64,000 nt of DNA from Bacteroides fragilis (GTDB lineage: Bacteria; Bacteroidota; Bacteroidia; Bacteroidales; Bacteroidaceae): positions 124,001 to 188,000 of the forward strand of contig NZ_SZUU01000008.1 in assembly GCF_019583405.1 (NCBI RefSeq). Reading direction: 5' to 3'. This document shows, piece after piece, positions 9,702 through 18,338 of this stretch; the first letter of the stretch is position 1, and every line of letters begins with the position of its first letter. The notes under the pieces were generated by a model. That model was not told the origin of the DNA. It ran no database searches and saw nothing but the letters and a program-made list of their open reading frames with translations. The translations under genes and the position numbers were made by a program.

Positions 9702-9868
9702 TAGTTGTGGAAAGGACTGCTTAGAGGCGTTCCCGTTAATTAATTTAATTTCATAGGGTATGAAACTGTTTATTTCGTCATTGTACTTTATGTGGGCTGC
9801 TGAATTTGATCTGTAAAATACAGATCCAAGGTTGTGTTATAATAATGACATCTTAAAATGAATTCTGT

Positions 9869-11062
9869 ATGAAAGTTTTGTGTGTAATTTTTATATGTGT
9901 TTTGTATTCATGTATGCAGAATGTTGAGCTGGATAATAAGATAAATGTGGGTGCAGCAATGAATGCTTTGGGAAAGATATCGGCACAGACAATATCTTCT
10001 AATGTGAGATATGTAGCATTGGAAACAAATGATAGTAGCCTTGTGGGAGAAATGCCGGATATGAGGGTGTTAGAGCATGCCATACTTGTATCTTCCGTAA
10101 ATCAATGCCTGAAACTTTTTGATCGATCTACCGGTAAATTTATTCGGGATATAGGTCATGTCGGAACAGACCCGCAGGGATATGCTAAAGATGCTTGGGG
10201 AAAAGTGAACTATTGGGTTGATTATGACCAAAACATAATATATGTTTTAGGTTGGGGTAATGATTTAATATTGTATGATTTAGCTGGTAATTATAAAGAT
10301 AGAATTTGTATAGATGATAATGTACGCTATAATTTGCAGCAAAGCTATCTATATATTACTTATGGTAAACTATGGGGACATAATAAACTTTATATTTCCA
10401 ATCGGACGTCACCCTTATTTTGTATAGACGAAAACTCTAATCACATTATAGATATAGTAGGTTTACCAGTAGATTTACTTCCTATGGATGATTTGCAATC
10501 TGTATCGGAACTTTTAGGGGATTATGCATCTTATGGCGGTGATTTGACAATGGCTTCATTTGCCAATGGTGGAAAGTTTTACACAGCCATTAATAGTCCT
10601 TCCTTATGGCGGTTTGAGAATGATATTAGATTAAAACAAACATTCAACGATACGATCTATACGCTGTCAGATAGTAAAATTAAACCTTATTTAATTTTCG
10701 AACTAGGGGATTGGACTTGGCAATATCAAGATCGGTTGGAAGAAGGTGGATGTGAAAAGAAAATCATGATTGATTATGCTTTGGAAAATGAGAGATGTAT
10801 TTATTTTCATTTTCATACAGGGTTCTATACTAAAAATAGGCAGGCTTTTTGTGGACTATATTATAAAGCTGATCATAGAGTTGTGTTGATGTGCGGAGAT
10901 AGACTGTTGGATACAGTTAATAGACAATCTCTCAGAGTTAGGGGAGTAAGTTCTGATGGCTGTTTTATAGCTCTGCTGCAACCTGATGAGTTGTGTGATG
11001 AAGTGAAAAAGAAAACGGGTAGTAAAGAAGAAGACAATCCTATAGTGGTAATATTGGAGTAA
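9869..11062 (+). CDS. 6-bladed beta-propeller lipoprotein
   Basis: A 397-residue predicted lipoprotein with a short signal peptide and lipobox VLYSC (Cys 15). The family pattern follows: ISSNVRYVALETNDSSLVGEM near residues 40-65 corresponds to the VxYxPLET segment of neighbours. A KLFDRSTGKFIRDIGHVG blade and a C-terminal EEDNPIVVILE also match them. The GQGPGEY signature has degenerated to GTDPQGY. Its low GC content matches the RiPP-cassette genes. No catalytic motif is seen. It probably has its own promoter in the 168-base gap before it, but I could not identify clear boxes. Confidence 0.75.
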   Translation: MKVLCVIFICVLYSCMQNVELDNKINVGAAMNALGKISAQTISSNVRYVALETNDSSLVGEMPDMRVLEHAILVSSVNQCLKLFDRSTGKFIRDIGHVGTDPQGYAKDAWGKVNYWVDYDQNIIYVLGWGNDLILYDLAGNYKDRICIDDNVRYNLQQSYLYITYGKLWGHNKLYISNRTSPLFCIDENSNHIIDIVGLPVDLLPMDDLQSVSELLGDYASYGGDLTMASFANGGKFYTAINSPSLWRFENDIRLKQTFNDTIYTLSDSKIKPYLIFELGDWTWQYQDRLEEGGCEKKIMIDYALENERCIYFHFHTGFYTKNRQAFCGLYYKADHRVVLMCGDRLLDTVNRQSLRVRGVSSDGCFIALLQPDELCDEVKKKTGSKEEDNPIVVILE

Positions 11063-11544
11063 AAGAACAAATGTTTTGCGTATGAAAGATTTGTTTCTTG
11101 CAAACAACAGAAGTATGATCCTGATATAACATTAAAAATGTTGATTAGAGGGATTGTTCGGACTAACTAATGTAATTCTATTATCTCTGTTTTTATTTCT
11201 ATTTTTATAAAATTCAAAAGAAGGTATAGACTAAATATTGTCTTTTATAGGAGTGGACCATAAGAAGGTTTTTGGAAGAACCGTTGGCATTATATTGGTG
11301 GATATAGAGGACAAAAGTAGGTATAATGGTAAAATTGACTTGTATTACAAGCTTGTAACTGTCCGGGTATTTAGGGTTAAAATCGTGCGCTTCATGTTTA
11401 TTGTGCTTATATACAGTGGTTTATATTGCATTATTCTTCAATGATTTGTCTGGGTAGATAATTTGCGAATTGGTTCAACATGATTTAACTTTGAACCAAG
11501 GAGGGAGGTCCCTTTTTGAGTGATGTAATTCAAATCTGTTAGCC
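11063..11544. other. 482-bp intergenic region upstream of the LytTR gene
   Basis: No convincing gene. A short AT-rich open frame at 11238-11444 has no supporting features. A perfect 14-bp palindrome TTACAAGCTTGTAA lies at 11345-11358, about 190 bases before the LytTR start, and ACCGTTGGC near 11282 is an 8/9 match to the generic LytTR half-site. Either could be a regulatory site for the LytTR gene. Confidence 0.4.
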
Positions 11545-11904
11545 ATGGATAAAATAGAGTTTAGAGAAGATAAGATAACGTTTTCATATAAGAAATCTTA
11601 TGGAGAATGTTTGTATCAGGATTTAATTGCTGTGGAATATAGCAAGCCTTACTGTATATTACAAATAGGAGGTAGGAACAGTATTCTGTTTTTAATAAGC
11701 CTACGTGTGATTCTGGAAAAATTGCCTGCCGATTTTCTGCTGATAAATAGAGGAATTATAGTAAATAAAGAGCGTATTGTAGATTGTGTACTTCAGGATG
11801 GGGCATATCATATAAAGATGGATAATAATAAAATTTATAGGATTAGCACTCGTAAGCTGGCTACAGTTAAGAAATGTTTTATGGTACAAAATGATACTAT
11901 TTAG
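11545..11904 (+). CDS. Stand-alone LytTR-type DNA-binding regulator
   Basis: A 119-residue protein consisting of little more than a LytTR DNA-binding domain. Telling segments are YQDLIAVEYSKPYCILQIGG (the dIlyiea strand), then FLLINRGIIVNKERI, the family's f-x-R-x-x-x-x-VN-x-x-x-I motif, then YHIKMDNNKIYRISTRKLATVKK. It lacks a response-regulator receiver and any membrane segment, so how it is switched is unknown. LytTR proteins bind paired direct repeats near a consensus [TA][AC][CA]GTTN[AG][TG]. Such a pair lies upstream of the RiPP operon at 17657-17688. It stands alone between two propeller genes. Regulation of the array is inferred. Confidence 0.8.
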   Translation: MDKIEFREDKITFSYKKSYGECLYQDLIAVEYSKPYCILQIGGRNSILFLISLRVILEKLPADFLLINRGIIVNKERIVDCVLQDGAYHIKMDNNKIYRISTRKLATVKKCFMVQNDTI

Positions 11905-11953
11905 GTTTAGGTCATAAAAGATGTATGGGAGAAAAAAACTGCAAAAAAAGATT

Positions 11954-11977
11954 ATATACTACGAAAATGTAGTATAT
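11954..11977. promoter_or_regulatory. Perfect 9-bp inverted repeat after the LytTR gene
   Basis: ATATACTAC, six-base loop GAAAAT, GTAGTATAT. It lies 50 bases after the LytTR stop and 97 bases before the next propeller start. It has no T-run, so an operator is as likely as a terminator. Confidence 0.45.
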
Positions 11978-12073
11978 TGTAGCCGTGAAAACATTTGCAG
12001 GGAGATTCTCGTCTCTAATATTGGATAGTGGGGACCTTATGCACAAACAATAAATCTTAATTCAATTGTGGCT

Positions 12074-13384
12074 ATGAAACAGATGTCCTTATTGCTAATC
12101 GGCGTATTTGTATTATTGGGATGCAGTTCCAATAAGAAGCAAGAGCCTATATCCAAGTCAGGAGTACCTGTCATTAATCTTTCTGAGGATGTATCGACTG
12201 TACCTTCACTTCTTTTGAGTGAGGTGGCGGAGAAATTGGAAATTGTTCCTTTGGAAATGACAGATGAATCTGTATTGAGTGACATTACGGAAATGCAAGT
12301 AACTGATCATAATATATGGATAGATCATGGACGCGAATTCTACATTTATCGTTTTTCCCGTACGGGAAAATTTCTGAATAAAATAGGTAGCATCGGACAG
12401 GGTCCGGGTGAATATACCAATTATTCAACTTTTCTTGTCGATGAAGATAAAAAAGAAGTGTATATTATAGCCAATACTAACGGCGTTTTAGCATACGATT
12501 TTGAAGGAAACTTTAAAAGAAAGATTGTTGATATTCAAATGATTTTGCAGTTGTTTGCATCTCCGTATGATCAATATATCTTGAATAATCAAAAATTCTT
12601 TGCTACTCAAAATTTCGGATTGTATAGGCCGATAGATAAAGATTCATTGTGGTCATTCGTTTCTTTGGGCGACGACTTTCAAAAAAAGAAATATTTTAAA
12701 AATCCGGCACATGTAGGTAAAGAAGAACAGATTATAGCCAACCGTGCCAATATGGATCGGATGGTTAATTATTGGATGGAGTATCTAACCAGTGTGGATA
12801 CTTACAATGGTCAATTGACCCTCAAATATCCGGATACCGATACTATTTATTGTTATGATGATGCGACAAACCAACTTTTGCCTCAATATGCAATCTTTAC
12901 AGATGAAGAAAAAGGGGATTATGAAGCGACTCATTTATGGTTTAAAGACAGAAAGGCTTTCGATTATTTTTCGATCAAGTCCTACTATCCGACTAAAGCT
13001 TTCATTTATTTGGTGGGTAGTAAAGGAGAGGAGGTATATACCTATTGCTATAATAAAAAAGATGGAAGTGTTAGATTGCAAAAGCGACAAAGTGCAATAA
13101 CCGAGCGTGATGTGCCCTGGTTCAGCTTTCCTTTGCGCCAAATGAAACGTGATTTTGTGTTAGATAATGATTTAGGTGGAGGTGATTTTACTGTTGACAG
13201 CCGTTCTTCCGGTAAATACTGGATAGATATATTAGAACCCGGTGGTGATGAAAACTGGATTGATATCGACCAAATAAAATCATCTACTGTAATAGATGAG
13301 TCCAAGAAAAAGGAGCTAATCCGAGTTCTGGAAAGTGTGACTGAGGATAGCAATCCGATTTTGATGATTGCAACTTTAAAATAG
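12074..13384 (+). CDS. 6-bladed beta-propeller lipoprotein (GQGPGEY group)
   Basis: A 436-residue lipoprotein with lipobox VLLGC followed by SSNKK. The propeller hallmarks are all present: AEKLEIVPLEMTDESVLSDI near the N terminus, FLNKIGSIGQGPGEYTNY, and the C-terminal EDSNPILMIATLK. The ATG at 12074 is preferred to a GTG two codons upstream because it opens the signal peptide. It is followed by a 140-base remnant of another propeller gene, so the array has lost members here. No catalytic residues are recognised; ligand-binding at the envelope is the probable role. Confidence 0.8.
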   Translation: MKQMSLLLIGVFVLLGCSSNKKQEPISKSGVPVINLSEDVSTVPSLLLSEVAEKLEIVPLEMTDESVLSDITEMQVTDHNIWIDHGREFYIYRFSRTGKFLNKIGSIGQGPGEYTNYSTFLVDEDKKEVYIIANTNGVLAYDFEGNFKRKIVDIQMILQLFASPYDQYILNNQKFFATQNFGLYRPIDKDSLWSFVSLGDDFQKKKYFKNPAHVGKEEQIIANRANMDRMVNYWMEYLTSVDTYNGQLTLKYPDTDTIYCYDDATNQLLPQYAIFTDEEKGDYEATHLWFKDRKAFDYFSIKSYYPTKAFIYLVGSKGEEVYTYCYNKKDGSVRLQKRQSAITERDVPWFSFPLRQMKRDFVLDNDLGGGDFTVDSRSSGKYWIDILEPGGDENWIDIDQIKSSTVIDESKKKELIRVLESVTEDSNPILMIATLK

Positions 13385-13407
13385 AAGAATTATTATTTTG
13401 AATCTAA

Positions 13408-13560
13408 AGTTTTTTTTCTTCGGTTTGGCCGTTTGAGTTGAAGGAATATATTCAAGAGAAGAAAGAAAAGGGAGGAATTGTGAGTGAGCGTTTGGTTATG
13501 CTTAGCGATTCACTGGATGAGGAGCAAAATCCGGTTCTTGTAATTGCTAATTTAAAGAAT
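13408..13560 (+). pseudogene. C-terminal remnant of a propeller gene
   Basis: In one frame this stretch encodes WPFELKEYIQEKK, then LSDSLDEEQNPVLVIANLK. That matches the C terminus of the intact gene immediately downstream (WPYKLKEFIEEEQ, then REDDNPVLIIAHLKK at its end). A stop codon at 13405-13407 closes the frame upstream, and there is no start or propeller body. The original stop has also been lost: the frame runs on into the next gene's start region. It is best read as the tail of a deleted paralogue, left when the array contracted by recombination. Confidence 0.8.
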
Positions 13561-13580
13561 AGGTGGATATGGAATTTTTT

Positions 13581-14819
13581 ATGCGCATGAAATTGATACT
13601 GGGTGTTATGATATTGGGCTTCACGGCTTGTAGTAACAAAAAAACAGTGGATCCTAATCCCGTTGTTCGAGATAATATTATTCATTTGTCAACTGCGATA
13701 AAGAATGTTCGAGAGGAAATGATGCTTTCGGAGCTGGTGGATAGTGTCAGTTATATTCCTTTGGAAACGAATCCGAATTGTATGTTAGGTAATTATCAGC
13801 GTTTGACCTTTTCTCCCCAATACATATTTTACTTAAACTATTGTTTTGATTGGAATGGGCAGTTCTTGTTCCGTATTGGGAGCCAGGGTCAAGGGGCTTG
13901 TGAAGATATCTATGCGCATGTGGCCGAAATAGTATATTTGAATAATCATTTCTATGGGAATGCCTCTAAAATAATAGAATATGATGACCGGGGGAAGTGT
14001 ACGGGGAAAGAGCTAAGCTGGTTTACCCAGAAAACAATGGACACTGCACCGGTTGGACATTTGGTCAATCAGGTCTGCTTTGCTCCGGCAGGAGAAAACC
14101 TGATGTTTTATAATTCTCCGGATACGGTTTATTTCATAAATACGGATTACGAGTTTGTAGCCAAACGCAGTATGATGCCGTGGAACAGGAAAGGGATCGC
14201 TCCGTCCATGGGGAGTGTGAAGTATACGAGCTACTATAAAGATACGACCTTATTTTATAATTTTTATACGGATACAGTTTTTACTGTTACCCCCACTTCC
14301 CTGATACCTCGCTGGGTGGTGGAGTTGGATGAAGAATTACGGTTTCCTACCCAGTATCTATATGAAGATGGATTATTTTCTGATGCTTTTAAATGTTGGG
14401 AATCGGGCAACTTGGAAAATGCAAAAATGATTAAAATGCTGGATCACAAATATATAGTATCCGGTGTTTTTGAAACAGAGCATTTTGTTTTTTTATCTGT
14501 CTATGAATATATGGCATACTGGGAGCTGCGTAAACTGCCTAAGCCTCCTCTATTAACAGCCATTTACAATAAACGTACGGGTGAGACATTTGCGGTGAAA
14601 CAGGTTGTAGATGATCTGGGTGGTATGAAGACCTTCTTTCCTTCTTGGGGGGCGTATAATGAAAAGCTTTTAGCTACCATCTGGCCTTATAAGTTGAAAG
14701 AATTTATAGAAGAGGAACAGTCTGCCGGACGGACTGTGGCTCCGCAAATACTGAACTTGATGCAGCGCGTGCGAGAAGATGATAATCCGGTTCTTATAAT
14801 AGCTCATTTGAAAAAATAG
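13581..14819 (+). CDS. 6-bladed beta-propeller lipoprotein
   Basis: A 412-residue lipoprotein with signal peptide MRMKLILGVMILGFTAC and lipobox GFTAC. The family segments are LVDSVSYIPLETNPNCMLGN, FRIGSQGQG (here followed by ACEDIY rather than PGEY) and the C-terminal DDNPVLIIAHLKK. Start choice is uncertain among a GTG at 13563, ATGs at 13569, 13581 and 13587; the two later ATGs place the signal peptide properly. It directly follows the tail of a lost paralogue, and the truncated cassette remnant begins 57 bases after its stop. Function inferred as for the other propellers. Confidence 0.75.
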   Translation: MRMKLILGVMILGFTACSNKKTVDPNPVVRDNIIHLSTAIKNVREEMMLSELVDSVSYIPLETNPNCMLGNYQRLTFSPQYIFYLNYCFDWNGQFLFRIGSQGQGACEDIYAHVAEIVYLNNHFYGNASKIIEYDDRGKCTGKELSWFTQKTMDTAPVGHLVNQVCFAPAGENLMFYNSPDTVYFINTDYEFVAKRSMMPWNRKGIAPSMGSVKYTSYYKDTTLFYNFYTDTVFTVTPTSLIPRWVVELDEELRFPTQYLYEDGLFSDAFKCWESGNLENAKMIKMLDHKYIVSGVFETEHFVFLSVYEYMAYWELRKLPKPPLLTAIYNKRTGETFAVKQVVDDLGGMKTFFPSWGAYNEKLLATIWPYKLKEFIEEEQSAGRTVAPQILNLMQRVREDDNPVLIIAHLKK

Positions 14820-14876
14820 CTTTGTCTGTCTATCGAAATATAGAATGTTGGATTGTTGTTTTAAATATAAATAAGT

Positions 14877-15023
14877 ATGAATAAAGTTCGATTGGCCTTG
14901 TATTTGGGTATATTGGTGCATCTGATCGGTTGCTCTTCTTCTCATTCAGAGAAGATTGATTTGTTAGCTCAGGTGCCATCTGATTGTCCGATTGTTCGGT
15001 TCTATATCACATTAATCATTTAA
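14877..15023 (+). pseudogene. 5' fragment of a propeller gene fused to the tail of a lost radical SAM gene
   Basis: The first about 41 codons match the start of the intact propeller gene at 19561: the same lipobox HLIGCSSS, then SEKIDLL, then QVPSDCPIV. After CGG at 14997-14999 the similarity stops. In another frame, 15008-15040 encodes HINHLKLPIL and a stop overlapping the next ATG, matching the end of the radical SAM maturase (RNHLKLPVL, stop at 22486). An ancestral propeller-precursor-maturase-propeller cassette therefore stood here and lost about 2.8 kb internally, removing precursor and maturase. The fused frame of 48 codons is unlikely to be functional. Confidence 0.85.
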
Positions 15024-15036
15024 AGTTACCGATATT

Positions 15037-16152
15037 ATGAAATCACTTTTATTTTTTTGTTTAAGTACATTTCTCTTTTACTCGTGTAGTAAGAAAGAAA
15101 ATAGTCTTTATCCTGTAATAGACTTAGCCGATGCTATTGAGAATCCGGTGGAGAAATCTGTATATGATATTGCGGAAAGTGTAGAGGTTGTACAATTAGA
15201 GACGAATGATTCGTTACTGATTCCATACGTGAGCCAGTTAATAATGACCGATCAGTATTTTATCATAGGATATGGTAAGAAGTGCTCTCTTTTTTCTCAT
15301 TCCGGAAAATTTGTTTGTGATATAGCTCAGAAAGGAAGTGGTCCGGAGGAATATACGATGTTGATGAATTTGCTTTATATAAACAATCGTGTTTTGATTA
15401 CAGACTTAAATAATAAAGTTAATGTTTACTCCTTAAATGGGAAGTTTATTGAATCCTATCAGGCACTTCCGGACATGTTTTCTGCCATTTATCCAATGTC
15501 GGACAAGAACTTTATAGGTTTTAAAGCTCAGAGTGGAGGAGATGAAAAAGAACGTCTTGTGTTTTATCGACGGGATGAAAAGAGGGGGGCTATTCCATAT
15601 CAACAAAACTATCAGGCAAAAAAAGTTTGTTTCTTCCCTCATGAAGCTCAATTTTCATCTTTACATGATAAGTTGTACTTTAAGCAGTTGCTTAATGACA
15701 CTATTTTCTCTGTGGATACGGTAAAGCACTCTCTTTCTCCTGAATATATAATCGACTGGGGAAAGCTGAGATCTAACGATAGATTGCGCTACTCTTTGGA
15801 AAATCCGGACGAAGAATTGTTTTTGCACATGCCATATGTTCCTTTGTTCAGTATGACTGCTAATGGATTAGTCTTAGGGGCTATTACAGTAGACATAGAT
15901 CAGAAGAAGCAATATTACTTAACTGCATTCTATGATAAGGCAAATCATAAGGCGGATCTTTTCGAACTAAAATTATCAAAAAAAGAGATGGATTATTTTG
16001 GTGAACCTACAGGTGAGCTTCCTCCTTATCTGGAGGGTGATACTTTTTTCCCGGAGTATATTTCCCAAGATGGCAATTATTTGATTTCTGTCAGAACTCA
16101 ACCTTTAAAAGAAGAATTGAATCCTGCGTTGATTGTAGTGAAGCTGAAATAA
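15037..16152 (+). CDS. 6-bladed beta-propeller lipoprotein, near-identical twin of the one at 22483
   Basis: A 371-residue lipoprotein (lipobox LFYSC) that differs from the protein at 22483-23598 at only about ten residues, for example YRRDEKRGA against YLRDEKRWA. Family motifs: AESVEVVQLETNDSLLIPY, KGSGPEEYTM and the C-terminal ELNPALIVVKLK. Its ATG overlaps the surviving maturase stop codon (TTATGA), exactly as in the intact copy, which shows that the whole cassette was duplicated and not just this gene. The 1.1-kb pair is in direct orientation, 7.4 kb apart. It is presumably still expressed, but its promoter after the deletion is unclear. Confidence 0.85.
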   Translation: MKSLLFFCLSTFLFYSCSKKENSLYPVIDLADAIENPVEKSVYDIAESVEVVQLETNDSLLIPYVSQLIMTDQYFIIGYGKKCSLFSHSGKFVCDIAQKGSGPEEYTMLMNLLYINNRVLITDLNNKVNVYSLNGKFIESYQALPDMFSAIYPMSDKNFIGFKAQSGGDEKERLVFYRRDEKRGAIPYQQNYQAKKVCFFPHEAQFSSLHDKLYFKQLLNDTIFSVDTVKHSLSPEYIIDWGKLRSNDRLRYSLENPDEELFLHMPYVPLFSMTANGLVLGAITVDIDQKKQYYLTAFYDKANHKADLFELKLSKKEMDYFGEPTGELPPYLEGDTFFPEYISQDGNYLISVRTQPLKEELNPALIVVKLK

Positions 16153-16212
16153 TGAATGTGGTCAGATACTGATAGATTTCTGATTTTTATATAAGTATTA
16201 GTAGCTGTGGAA

Positions 16213-17562
16213 CTAATAGCCTGTTATTTGGGACAGGCTATTGCGCATTAATGTCTCTATTGGTGCTTGAGGGATGTTTAGCTCGTGTAACAGGCTAAGA
16301 ACTAGGTAAACTTCGCATAATACAAGTCGATTAGTTGTATCCGGAAGCAACTCTGCTATCCAATTTATTAGGTGGAAGAGATATTCTTTTATTTTTAAGG
16401 CTGTGGGAGTGTTGAAGTTTTCTCTTGTACATAGACGTGAATAGAAATAGTAAGCTAAGCCCGAAACTCCTTTTCTTAATCCGAGGTCAGTCAAAGACTT
16501 TTGTTCAATGACTGAATATACAGCGGAGTCTATTTGATGTAGTATTTCATCACTATTGCCTTCGACCAGTTTCTTTTGCAGTAAATATTCAATTCCCGTT
16601 CCAATGCCACATAACCCATTCTCATAAGTGATAGGAACAGCCGGAGAACAGTGGTCTATTATCTTGTTCAGTAATTTATCTGCCTCCTCTTCTAATTCTG
16701 TATCGTTCGTTTTTGGGCTTAATTGAAAAAGCTCAATCATTCGTTCCATCCACCTTGATAAAAGTTGATCTTTGATTTTGTCCATAGAGCTATTGTATTT
16801 GCAATATAGCTCTTTTAATACTTGCCAAGTGTACTCTTGATGCCATGGCTTTATACTTCCGGTATAATGAATGATGATGATGCCGGATAACATTTCAGGG
16901 GTATGCAAAGTTTCACTGGTAGTGAAATTATAGATATTGGGAATTAGCTTTATTTTGCCTTTACATATACAGTTAATCGCATCTTGATCCTGATATCGAT
17001 CCCGGTTTATATAGATTGATGTGTGTTGCAATAGCTTTTCCTGTATTTTATCTTTTCTAAGGTCTTTCAGATTCAACAGCAGTACGCCTGCATTGATGTA
17101 TACATCCTTTTCTGTTAGTTCCAGTATCTTTCTATAATTGATTCGTCTTATAAAGATATCATCCACTCCTGCACAATAATAACCTTCCAAATCCAGTTCC
17201 CACAATGGCTCTATGCTGCCATTAATTACTAAATCTGCATCCAGGTATAGGGCTTTATCCAGATTGGGAAAAAGATCTGCGATGGCATAACGATAAAGAG
17301 TGTGTTCGGTGATGTATCCTCCTTTTTTCTTGAGTTGCTTGAATGATTCTGAATCTATTATCTCCCATTGGATAGTTACACAGGTAAATACATTTTCTAT
17401 TTCCTGAAGGAGCTCTTTGCTTTCTAACGAAATACAATCTGTCAGAATGTATATGCTTATATTCAAAGATCTATTATTCTCAAGAATAGATACTATAGAG
17501 GTACAGCAATGGTCAATGTATTCTTCATTGATTGCAAAGAAGATTGGTATTGTGGTTTTCAT
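16213..17562 (-). CDS. GT8-family glycosyltransferase fused to a LanC-like half-domain
   Basis: A 449-residue two-domain protein. Residues 1-255 are a glycosyltransferase family 8 domain: IPIFFAINEEYIDHCCTSI, the DxD metal site YLDADLVI (Asp 108 and 110), YINAGVLLLNL, DQDAINCI and IHYTGSIKPW. Residues about 285-449 resemble part of a lanthionine-synthetase C (LanC) alpha-toroid, with GLCGIGTGIEYLL and LRKGVSGLAYYFYSRL, but the LanC zinc ligands (CHG and an upstream Cys) are absent. It is cytoplasmic, with no signal peptide. It is divergent from the RiPP operon and shares its 194-base intergenic region, so co-regulation is likely. The LanC-like part may hold the peptide substrate while the GT8 domain adds a sugar; that is inference. 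Confidence 0.85.
   Translation of the reverse strand: MKTTIPIFFAINEEYIDHCCTSIVSILENNRSLNISIYILTDCISLESKELLQEIENVFTCVTIQWEIIDSESFKQLKKKGGYITEHTLYRYAIADLFPNLDKALYLDADLVINGSIEPLWELDLEGYYCAGVDDIFIRRINYRKILELTEKDVYINAGVLLLNLKDLRKDKIQEKLLQHTSIYINRDRYQDQDAINCICKGKIKLIPNIYNFTTSETLHTPEMLSGIIIIHYTGSIKPWHQEYTWQVLKELYCKYNSSMDKIKDQLLSRWMERMIELFQLSPKTNDTELEEEADKLLNKIIDHCSPAVPITYENGLCGIGTGIEYLLQKKLVEGNSDEILHQIDSAVYSVIEQKSLTDLGLRKGVSGLAYYFYSRLCTRENFNTPTALKIKEYLFHLINWIAELLPDTTNRLVLCEVYLVLSLLHELNIPQAPIETLMRNSLSQITGY
16215..16242. terminator. Bidirectional terminator between convergent genes
   Basis: AATAGCCTGT and ACAGGCTATT form a perfect 10-bp stem with an 8-base loop, overlapping the end of the minus-strand glycosyltransferase gene and facing the propeller gene from the other side. 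Confidence 0.6.
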
Positions 17563-17656
17563 GCTTGTGTGGTTAAAAAGGATTATTTGTCAGAGGCAAA
17601 GGTATCAGTTTTTTAGATATATTTCTGTTTATAAGGATTATTTCTATAGGTATATG

Positions 17657-17688
17657 ACGTTCGGTATAAAAAAAGGCTACGTTCGGTA
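17657..17688 (+). promoter_or_regulatory. Paired ACGTTCGGTA repeats upstream of the RiPP operon (candidate LytTR site)
   Basis: ACGTTCGGTA occurs at 17657-17666 and 17679-17688, starts 22 bp apart (two helical turns). With its preceding T, the second fits the LytTR half-site [TA][AC][CA]GTTN[AG][TG] fully and the first fits 8 of 9. They sit 70-100 bases before the first RiPP gene, just upstream of a degenerate -7 box (AATATTTG, 17702-17709). Confidence 0.55.
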
Positions 17689-17756
17689 CATTTTTTCTGA
17701 TAATATTTGGATATGAAGTAAGGTGGGCATACCTTGCAAACAAATCTAATAAAGAT

Positions 17757-18338
17757 ATGGATTCACAACTACAACAAATAGCTCAATACTATATGCTTCA
17801 TGGAAGCTTCCTTCCAAGTTTGGGACTTTTTAATGGCAAGATGGGACTTGTCTTGTTTTTCTTTCATTATAGCCGTTATATACAAAACCCTTTATATGAG
17901 GAATTTGCTGGTGAATTATTGGATGAGGTTTTTGAAGATGTTCATGAAGATATACCGATTTACTTTGCGGATGGCTTATGTGGCATTGGGTGGGGAATAG
18001 TATATCTGTTTCAGCAAAAATTTGTAGATGGAAATGTGGATGACGTTTTAAAATCTCTTGATAATAAGCTGTTGGAATACAATCTTTTAAAAATGAATAA
18101 TCATTCTCTGGAAACAGGCTTGCTTGGTATAGCTTCATATATACGTATTCGTTTAATACTGGATATAGGTAGAGAGTCGTTTTTTGATACGGCTTTTCTT
18201 CAAGCATTATGTGTAGCTTGTCCTGTGAATTATTCTATACAACAGATACAGGCAGAGATTATAAGAGGGAGTGATGGCGATAATAATTTGTCTTGGAAAA
18301 AAGGATTAAAAATAATTTGGGATCAATCTTCGATATGA
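17757..18338 (+). CDS. LanC-like half-domain protein, first gene of the RiPP operon
   Basis: A 193-residue cytoplasmic protein with three LanC-type repeats: LGLFNGKMGLVLFFFHY (about 23-40), YFADGLCGIGWGIVYLF (about 66-82) and LETGLLGIASYIRIRL (about 117-132). A full LanC toroid has seven repeats and about 400 residues, so this is roughly half, and it lacks the zinc-binding Cys/His motifs. Lanthionine synthesis is therefore not expected; a substrate-holding role for the peptide enzymes is a guess. It overlaps the following glycosyltransferase by four bases (ATGA, 18335-18338), which indicates translational coupling. Residue 193 is its natural stop; nothing suggests frameshift. Confidence 0.7.
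   Translation: MDSQLQQIAQYYMLHGSFLPSLGLFNGKMGLVLFFFHYSRYIQNPLYEEFAGELLDEVFEDVHEDIPIYFADGLCGIGWGIVYLFQQKFVDGNVDDVLKSLDNKLLEYNLLKMNNHSLETGLLGIASYIRIRLILDIGRESFFDTAFLQALCVACPVNYSIQQIQAEIIRGSDGDNNLSWKKGLKIIWDQSSI

Noticed and set aside
11238..11444. 68-codon open frame before the LytTR gene
   Set aside because: AT-rich, no recognisable product, and it overlaps a palindrome region; no evidence of coding.
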